A DNA stretch of 19,489 nucleotides from Alphaproteobacteria bacterium (lineage in GTDB: Bacteria > Pseudomonadota > Alphaproteobacteria > UBA9219): assembly GCA_028865155.1 (NCBI GenBank), contig JAGWKW010000001.1:1-19489 (forward strand). The letters run 5' to 3'. The notes beneath the pieces were generated by a model. That model did not search any database, was not told the DNA's origin, and saw only the letters and a program-made list of their open reading frames with translations. Shown here piece by piece: positions 14,708-19,489 of this stretch; positions within the stretch are counted from its first letter, which is position 1; each line of letters begins with the position of its first letter. Position numbers and translations under genes: made by a program.

Positions 14708-15784
14708 AATCGACGCGTGCGACGGCACGGGCGGCGGCGCTTCCGGCCAGTCGATCGACGGGAAGGTAAAAATCCGCACCGGGCCGAAGAACAGGCCGCC
14801 AAGCTGAACCGTGATCGGGAACTCCATGCCCTTGCCGCCGTCCGGCGCAGGCTTGCCGAACAGGTTGAGCGCGGAAGTCAGCATTCCCGAACTGCGCTTC
14901 TCGATAAAGCCGCCCTTCATCAGAGCCTGAACGGTGGCCTCGGCATTGGCAATGGTTCCGGCAAACGCGCCTTCGGGCTGCAGATCGTCGTCGAAGCCGA
15001 GCGTGCCTCTGGCTGTCATATCCAGAACGCCCCAGTCGATCGACAGATCGTCGAATTCGACGATGCCGCTTGCGTTGTTCCATGCCGCAACGTCGGCACG
15101 CCTGCGCACATCTGGCACCGGGCCCATCACACGCAAGCTGACCGACATTTTGTGCGCTTTGGAGCCGAAAGGCTGCGGCATCGCGGCGGGAACGGCGATA
15201 TCATCGGCCTCGCCCGTAATGGTCAGGCCGACATGCTTGTGATCCGTGGGCGGCGCCTCCGGCCTCGCGGCCGAAGCATCGAGCATGCCGGTTTTAAACA
15301 GATACTTCGGCGCAAGCCCGACCTCGGCGCCGTCAAGCGAGACATGCGCTTCGCGCCATACGCCGTTTTTATCGAGCGTGACCTTCGCCCGTCCGTTCGC
15401 GCCCGCCAGGGTCAAGGCATGGCCGTCGTTGTCGAGCGGCGCAGTCAGTGAAACATCGCCTTTGAATTTGGCCGCGTAATGCGTCCAGTCCCACGGGGCG
15501 ACGGCGATATCCATGTCGTCGGTATGAAAACGAATGCCGTCGGCATTGGCCCAGCGCAGGTTGGTAAGCCGCATCACAACGTGGTTGGGGAACCCGAACA
15601 GATAGCGGCTGTCATAACTTATATGGTAACCCGCCGCGCGGCCTTCCTCGATCCAGTGGTCGACGACATGGCGGTATTGCGCCGCTGCGACCGACCACAG
15701 ACCCCAGCCGACGACGGACAAAGTGATGACGGCTGTGACGGCGGCGATGAAAAGCGTGCGAGGCGAAAAGGCGGCGGGCTTCAT
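14693..15784 (-). CDS. DUF2125 family protein, membrane-anchored
   Basis: The 363-aa protein has a short basic N-terminus and one membrane helix (about 10-30, TLFIAAVTAVITLSVVGWGL). It then begins AAAQYRHVVDHWIEEGRAAGY and YLFGFPNHVVMRLTNLRW, features I recognise from alphaproteobacterial DUF2125 proteins. The rest is beta-rich and repetitive, as in AsmA-like periplasmic proteins, so it should be anchored in the inner membrane and face the periplasm. Its function is unknown. It sits tail to tail with tyrA, overlapping 15 bases. A TATAA sequence about 15 bases before ATG 15784 may be a -10 element. Confidence 0.85.
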   Translation of the reverse strand: MKPAAFSPRTLFIAAVTAVITLSVVGWGLWSVAAAQYRHVVDHWIEEGRAAGYHISYDSRYLFGFPNHVVMRLTNLRWANADGIRFHTDDMDIAVAPWDWTHYAAKFKGDVSLTAPLDNDGHALTLAGANGRAKVTLDKNGVWREAHVSLDGAEVGLAPKYLFKTGMLDASAARPEAPPTDHKHVGLTITGEADDIAVPAAMPQPFGSKAHKMSVSLRVMGPVPDVRRRADVAAWNNASGIVEFDDLSIDWGVLDMTARGTLGFDDDLQPEGAFAGTIANAEATVQALMKGGFIEKRSSGMLTSALNLFGKPAPDGGKGMEFPITVQLGGLFFGPVRIFTFPSIDWPEAPPPVPSHASISVAG

Positions 15785-16390
15785 GCGATCTTTTATAACC
15801 GAGTTTGGTGCTTTGCACGATTGTTATCTGAATGCGGCGACGCCTCGGCTTGCGCCGGAAAACGGCACCAGGGAATGAGGTGGTTCGCGGAATCTTCGGA
15901 AGGAGGAGAGCGGATCGGAGCCGGAGCGGGTTTCCCGATTTTGGGATCGAAAAATTATGCTCCGGCGCCCGCCGCCTAAAGGCGGCAGCGGGAGGTCCGC
16001 GCGCCGCCTTCTCTCTACTCTAGGCCCGGCCAAACTAGGCGGAAGCCGCCCGCCAAGTCAACCCAATGTTCCTGTTTTGTCCCATGATATATTTTGGGAA
16101 AGGCATGAATTTTCTCTTGCCTGCTCAAAAGGGTTAGGACGCGTTTGGGAAAGCAGAATTTTATTATCGCATTGTTATTTAATGATTTTTTCAGTCTTCT
16201 TTGAGAGTATTTTTCAGGCTTGCGGGCGAATGACCGGGAAATAAGAAGTCGGCACCGGAAAGGCTTGCGTGCGATCGGCCATCGGGAAAACAGCTGAGAA
16301 ACTTTATTACTTTTTTCAAAGGGGGCTAGCAAATGCCAAAAACGACTCCATGTCCTTGCGCACGTAACTTAACCCAAGGAGAAGTTTGTT
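15785..16390. other. 606-base intergenic region with GC-rich hairpins, no convincing long gene
   Basis: No frame here has both a good start and coding character. The left part (15900-16050) is GC-rich and holds two strong inverted repeats: GCCGGAGC (15920-15927) with GCTCCGGC (15959-15966), and CCCGC-CGCC-taaa-GGCG-gca-GCGGG (15968-15992). The right part (16060-16320) is AT-rich. On the minus strand TTGACT (16061-16056) and TAGTTT (16037-16032), spaced by 18 bases, could start a structured RNA or a long 5' leader of the DUF2125 gene. I tested it against RNase P RNA, tmRNA, SRP RNA and 6S RNA hallmarks and found no match. Confidence 0.4.
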
Positions 16391-16480
16391 ATGGCCAAGA
16401 AGCAACCGTCTAAAAAAGCGAAGAAAGCCGAAGTTCCGGCAGCCCCGGCCGCCAAGAAGCCGGCGAAAAAGAAGAAATAA
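16391..16480 (+). CDS. 29-aa lysine/alanine/proline-rich microprotein
   Basis: A short frame begins MAKKQPSKKAKKAEVP and ends in KKPAKKKK. About 13 of its 29 residues are Lys and the rest mostly Ala and Pro. It resembles the low-complexity basic tails of histone H1-like and some ribosome-associated proteins, suggesting nucleic acid binding; this is inference. Support for a real gene is good: AAGGAG lies nine bases before the ATG, the stop is TAA, a strong terminator follows 32 bases later, and no longer gene competes for the space. It stands alone between two non-coding stretches. It is too short for most gene finders. Confidence 0.65.
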   Translation: MAKKQPSKKAKKAEVPAAPAAKKPAKKKK

Positions 16481-16512
16481 CCATACGACCTCATACGGGA
16501 TACTAGAGTTAA

Positions 16513-16551
16513 GCAGGCGGCAGTTTCCTTACTGCCGCCTGCGGACTTTTT
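16513..16551 (+). terminator. Rho-independent terminator after the microprotein gene
   Basis: GCAGGCGGCAGT (16513-16524) and ACTGCCGCCTGC (16531-16542) form a perfect 12-bp stem with a 6-base loop, followed by GGACTTTTT. It closes the short transcript carrying the 29-aa frame and separates it from hslO. Confidence 0.9.
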
Positions 16552-16631
16552 GGCGATCAGTTATGTTGGGGCGAAAAATTTTGCCATGTAAAATTAACTT
16601 ATCCCTATGATTTGTCTGATATAAAAATACG

Positions 16632-17548
16632 ATGTTCGATCCCGCCGATAATCTCGTCCTTCCGTTCCAGCTTGAATCTTCGCACCTCCGGGGGCGGCTC
16701 GTGCGGCTTGGCGCGACGCTCGACATCATCCTGCACCAGCAGCCCACCCGGCGGCGGTCGGGGCTTTGCTTGGCGAGGCTGTCGCGATTGCCGCCGCTTT
16801 GGCCGCCGCGCTCAAATATGAAGGCGTTTTTACGCTTCAGGCCAAAAGCGACGGCCCCGTGCGGTTGCTCGTTGCCGATGTGACGAGCGACGGCGGCGTC
16901 CGCGCCTATGTCCAGTTCGACAAGGAAAAAACCGAAAATCTGCCCGCCGGGGAAAGGCTCCTTGGCAAAGGGCATCTGGCCTTTACCTGCGCCTTGCCCG
17001 GCGACGAGCGTTATCAGGGCATCGTCGCGCTGGAAGGCAAAAGTCTGGCCGAAGATGTGCAGCATTATTTCCGCCAATCCGAACAGGTGCCGACCGGCAT
17101 TCTTGCTTCCGTCAGCCGCGACGGGCAGGGGCGGTGGCGCGGCGGCTGCCTGCTGGTGCAGAAGATGCCGCCCGCCTCGCGGCCCGGAGCGGAAAGATAC
17201 GGCGGCGTGAATGTCGAAACCGCGTCGGAGGAAACCGACGACTGGACGCGCGCGATGATGCTGATGGGAACCGCCTCGCCGGTCGAGCTGACCGATCCGG
17301 CCCTGCCACCCGAAGAGCTTTTGTTCCGCCTTTTCCACGAAGAAGGCGTCCGGGTTTTCGAGACGCGGCCCCTGCGTCATCAATGCCGCTGCTCGCAAAA
17401 ACGGGTCGAAGATATGTTGCGCGCCTTGCCGCGAACCGAGGTCGAGGATCTGGCCGAAAATGGGGTCGTGACCGTGACCTGCGAATTCTGCAATAAAAGC
17501 TATGTTTTCGACGAACCTGCGCGCGCCGATCTGTACGAAAAAAGGTAA
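16632..17548 (+). CDS. hslO: Hsp33 redox-regulated chaperone HslO, frame interrupted by a -1 shift
   Basis: Hsp33 is a cytosolic holdase activated by oxidative unfolding. The N-terminus lies in one frame from ATG 16632: MFDPADNLVLPFQLE, then HLRGRLVRLGATLDIILHQ, typical of Hsp33. The homology then continues in the -1 frame from about 16742 as HPAAVGALLGEAVAIAAALA and runs to the stop at 17548. Both zinc-binding cysteine pairs are intact: QCRCSQ (CxC) and CEFC (CxxC). The joined protein would be about 305 aa, near E. coli Hsp33 (292). The shift falls within AGCAGCCCACCC and has no classical slippery heptamer, so a one-base error in the assembly or a real lesion is likelier than programmed frameshifting. 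The downstream frame alone would lack about 45 residues of the chaperone domain. TTGCCA (16581) and TATGAT (16606), spaced 19 bases, may be its promoter. Confidence 0.85.
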
Positions 17549-17670
17549 AAACTTAACCGGGGATTAAGCGCGATTTTGTAGAATAACTGGATGTCCGGGA
17601 AGACGAAGGAAGCGGTAGTAAACCACTATTTTATTGATAATAAAGAAAATTTATCATCTCTGCCCAAATC

Positions 17671-17700
17671 TTGACACTAGAGCCGACTTGTCCTTATGTG
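17671..17700 (+). promoter_or_regulatory. possible promoter for hpf-ptsN
   Basis: A perfect -35 hexamer TTGACA (17671-17676) is followed after 18 bases by TATGTG (17695-17700), a weak -10. Initiation would fall close to 17706-17708, about 175 bases before the hpf start codon. Confidence 0.4.
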
Positions 17701-17706
17701 TGGGGC

Positions 17707-17871
17707 ATGAATGGCGCGCGTTGCGCGTCGAACGGAACGAGGGTCCGTGAGGCTTCGTTCCGGGGTTTGCCGGACGGCTTTGCCGCTCTTGTCTTGGACC
17801 CGGACAAACGCCACCTAACCTTTGATGGGATGACCCGTCCTTTATCGACATATAACCTTAATTTTCACTGA
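17707..17871 (+). CDS. doubtful 54-aa small ORF in the hpf leader
   Basis: The frame MNGARCASNGTRVREASF...LSTYNLNFH begins at ATG 17707 and ends 12 bases before hpf. Most of its codons end in G or C, as in real genes here, but it resembles no family I know. The ATG lies almost exactly where a transcript from the TTGACA promoter would begin, so it could be leaderless. It also overlaps strong hairpins and may just be open by chance. Confidence 0.25.
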   Translation: MNGARCASNGTRVREASFRGLPDGFAALVLDPDKRHLTFDGMTRPLSTYNLNFH

Positions 17872-17883
17872 AAGAAGCTTTCC

Positions 17884-18465
17884 ATGAAACTGTCCGTTAA
17901 AGGCAAGCAAATCGACGTCGGCGACGCCCTGCGCACCCATGTCGAAACCCAGCTTAAAGACGTGGTCGCCAAATATTTCGGCTCCGGCCTCGATGCCCAG
18001 GTCACGTTCTCGCGCGATGCGCACCTGTTCTGCGCCGACATCACCGTACATGCCGGGCGTGGCATCACCCTGCAAAGCAATGCATCGGCCAGCGAGCCCT
18101 ATCCGGCATTCGATACCGCGCTGGCGCGGCTTGCGGGCCGCCTGCGCCGCCACAAGACCAAGCTCAAGCAGCATCATCACGAAAGCGCCCGCGAGGCCGA
18201 GGCATCTGTGGCGGCGGCCTTCGTCCTGCGCGGCGACCATGAAGAAGAAGTCAACGACAACCCCACAGTGGTCGCGGAAATGACCACGCCGATCGAAACC
18301 TTGACGGTCAGCGAGGCCGTCATGCGCCTCGATCTCGGCGATCTGCCCGCGCTCATGTTCCGCAACCGCGCCAATGGCGGGCTCAACATGATTTACCGCC
18401 GCGCGGACGGGCATATCGGCTGGGTCGATCCCGCCGAAAGCCTCGCCGCCAAGAAGGCCGGGTAA
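17884..18465 (+). CDS. hpf: long-form ribosome hibernation promoting factor HPF
   Basis: HPF binds the 30S decoding region and, in its long form, pairs 70S ribosomes into inactive 100S dimers in starved cells. The 193-aa protein has the N-terminal S30AE/YfiA domain (about 1-100: MKLSVKGKQIDVGDALRTHV, then the basic RLRRHKTKLKQHHH helix). A linker of about 35 residues follows, then the C-terminal dimerisation domain (about 130-188: TPIETLTVSEAVMRLDLGDL, ALMFRNRANGGLNMIYRR, DGHIGWVDP). Two-domain architecture makes it the long form. It is followed by ptsN after eight bases, a common proteobacterial pairing linked to nitrogen-PTS and RpoN regulation, although rpoN is not in the window. Confidence 0.95.
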   Translation: MKLSVKGKQIDVGDALRTHVETQLKDVVAKYFGSGLDAQVTFSRDAHLFCADITVHAGRGITLQSNASASEPYPAFDTALARLAGRLRRHKTKLKQHHHESAREAEASVAAAFVLRGDHEEEVNDNPTVVAEMTTPIETLTVSEAVMRLDLGDLPALMFRNRANGGLNMIYRRADGHIGWVDPAESLAAKKAG

Positions 18466-18473
18466 CCCGCGCC

Positions 18474-18950
18474 ATGGCACAGGCAATGACGATGCGCGAC
18501 CTGATCCCGGCGCAAGCCGTGGCGGGTTCCCTTGACGCGGCGACGAAAAAAGACGTTTTGCTTGCGATCGCGGCGGCGGCTTCCGGACTTGCCGGCGCCG
18601 ACGAACATACGGTGTTCGACGTTCTGTGGGAACGCGAACGGCTCGGCACCACCGGGGTCGGGCAAGGCATCGCCATTCCGCACGGCCGCGTGCCGGGGCT
18701 CGAAAAAGTGTTCGGTTTCTTCGCGCGCCTGCCGCAATCGGTCGATTTCGACTCCGTCGACGACAAGCCGGTCGACCTTGTGTTCCTGCTGCTTGCGCCC
18801 GAAGCGGCGGGGGCCGACCATCTGCACGCGCTTGCCACCGTTTCGCGCCTGCTGCGCGACGCCAAATTGTGCGAACAACTGCGCAAAGCGAAGGATGAAG
18901 CCGCGCTTTACAAGCTTCTGACCGAGACGGTTGTCGCCGAAGCAGCCTGA
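18474..18950 (+). CDS. ptsN: PTS IIA-like nitrogen-regulatory protein PtsN (EIIA-Ntr)
   Basis: EIIA-Ntr receives phosphate from PtsP/NPr and acts as a regulator (of potassium uptake, stress and carbon/nitrogen balance in studied bacteria) rather than a sugar transporter. The 158-aa protein has the phosphorylated His70 in GVGQGIAIPHGRV, the ERERLGTTG motif before it, and the DLVFLLLAPEAAGADHLHAL segment that packs on the active site. It covers the whole PTS EIIA type 2 domain at normal length. It starts eight bases after hpf. Its TGA overlaps the ATG of the next gene by one base, implying translational coupling. Confidence 0.95.
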   Translation: MAQAMTMRDLIPAQAVAGSLDAATKKDVLLAIAAAASGLAGADEHTVFDVLWERERLGTTGVGQGIAIPHGRVPGLEKVFGFFARLPQSVDFDSVDDKPVDLVFLLLAPEAAGADHLHALATVSRLLRDAKLCEQLRKAKDEAALYKLLTETVVAEAA

Positions 18951-19453
18951 TGTTGCGTATTGAGGCAACGATCAAGCAAGGCTATCGCGTCGGCTCCGGC
19001 ACTTCGGCCGTCGATCCGCGCTTCAACGAAGATGGCGGCACGATCCGGCTGCAGAGCCCCGAATTCAAAAAACGCGGCCTCGACTGCGACGCCTATTTCG
19101 GCGGCAAGATCGACGAGGCATGGGTGTGCGGCACGCTGGGCTGCGACCTGACGCCAAGAACCGTGACAATTTTGAAACCCGAATACCATTTCACCGGTGT
19201 GCGCTGGACGGACAAGCATGACAAGCCCGGCGAGCCGCCCGTCACCGAAAATTTTTTCCTGAGCCCGGCGCAAATCGAATTCGGCGGCAACAGCTATAAA
19301 GCCCTGCTTTACATCCCCGATCCCGCAACCAAACCCGGCCATTTCCATCCGCCGACGACGCTTGAAGTCATTGCGCAGAAGGTACCGGATATTGCCTATG
19401 GCGACCGTGCCGCCCTTTTTTACAACCCAGGCGCTGTGCAAATAAGCGAATAA
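18950..19453 (+). CDS. conserved-looking hypothetical protein, 167 aa
   Basis: I cannot name this family. The protein is soluble with no signal peptide or membrane helix. It begins MLRIEATIKQGYRVGSGTSA and has a CGTLGCDLTP segment followed by strand-like hydrophobic stretches. It ends with PDPATKPGHFHPPTTLEVIA and YGDRAALFY. The pattern suggests a small beta-rich fold, with His/Tyr/Asp-rich motifs that could bind a ligand. Its start overlaps the ptsN stop (TGATG), so it is made with EIIA-Ntr. It stops 36 bases before the window ends. Confidence 0.75.
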   Translation: MLRIEATIKQGYRVGSGTSAVDPRFNEDGGTIRLQSPEFKKRGLDCDAYFGGKIDEAWVCGTLGCDLTPRTVTILKPEYHFTGVRWTDKHDKPGEPPVTENFFLSPAQIEFGGNSYKALLYIPDPATKPGHFHPPTTLEVIAQKVPDIAYGDRAALFYNPGAVQISE

Positions 19454-19489
19454 CGCGCGAAACTATTAAACCCGGCGCCGCATCGGCGT

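Larger units (their letters stand above)
17549..17883. other. 335-base region upstream of hpf with probable promoter and structured leader
   Basis: The first 120 bases are AT-rich and show no gene. A consensus -35 TTGACA follows at 17671, then a structured stretch including a CGGAACGA / TCGTTCCG hairpin (about 17732-17760). One 54-codon frame (17707-17871) fills most of the rest and is listed separately. rpoN, which often precedes hpf in proteobacteria, is not here. Confidence 0.5.

Noticed and set aside
15440..15460. Second parS site around CAGTGAAACA
   Set aside because: Only the right half matches; the left half has no resemblance to the palindrome.
15800..16060. RNase P RNA, tmRNA, SRP RNA or 6S RNA
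   Set aside because: None of the conserved motifs I know for these RNAs could be found on either strand. Only generic GC hairpins are present.
16725..16765. Programmed -1 ribosomal frameshift in hslO
   Set aside because: There is no X-XXY-YYZ slippery heptamer or clear downstream stimulator, and Hsp33 is not known to use frameshifting. Indel or assembly error is simpler.
1..19489. CRISPR array, insertion sequence, prophage or tRNA genes
   Set aside because: No regularly spaced repeats, transposase or integrase motifs, or cloverleaf-like sequences with T-arm GTTCRA were recognised by eye. A tRNAscan or repeat search could still find something missed.

Overview
This is a high-GC window of about 19.5 kb that looks like the chromosome of an alphaproteobacterium. 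The evidence is the mnmG-rsmG-parA-parB block, a SAM-II type leader ahead of a metA-type gene, a gloB/methyltransferase/chorismate mutase/prephenate dehydrogenase/DUF2125 neighbourhood, and an hpf-ptsN pair. Placement among Rhodospirillales- or Micavibrio-like lineages is only an inference. Gene density is high and no rRNA, tRNA, CRISPR array or insertion sequence was recognised.

Layout. 1-504 is the 3' part of a YdfG-like short-chain dehydrogenase. It converges on a minus-strand pair (2666-517): an unrecognised 234-aa protein followed by a PAS-PAS-GGDEF diguanylate cyclase. From 2775 to 7113 runs the plus-strand block mnmG, rsmG, parA, parB, typical of origin-proximal DNA, with a probable parS site inside the start of rsmG. 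Behind it lie a homologue of DotM/IcmP, a type IVB secretion coupling-complex component, and a small single-pass membrane protein, closed by a strong terminator at 8937-8968.

8987-12195 is on the minus strand. Read 5' to 3' it holds gloB, then a promoter, a SAM-II riboswitch with an intrinsic terminator, an unrecognised 88-aa protein, a MetA-family homoserine acyltransferase, and a Bax inhibitor-1 family membrane protein. Divergent from gloB, 12244-14707 encodes a small methyltransferase, a chorismate mutase with a degenerate prephenate-dehydratase-like tail, and a prephenate dehydrogenase. The last overlaps tail to tail with a DUF2125 protein on the minus strand.

15785-16390 has no convincing long gene but does hold GC-rich hairpins. 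A 29-codon lysine-rich microgene with a strong ribosome binding site and its own terminator follows at 16391-16480. hslO (Hsp33) comes next, with its reading frame apparently broken by a -1 shift near 16742. A 335-base leader region then precedes hpf, ptsN and a translationally coupled unknown 167-aa protein that closes the window.

Most interesting are the DotM gene beside the par locus, the SAM-II attenuator controlling an unknown small protein plus metA, the parS-in-rsmG arrangement, the lysine-rich microgene and the frameshifted hslO. No wholly new multi-gene system could be demonstrated from the sequence alone.
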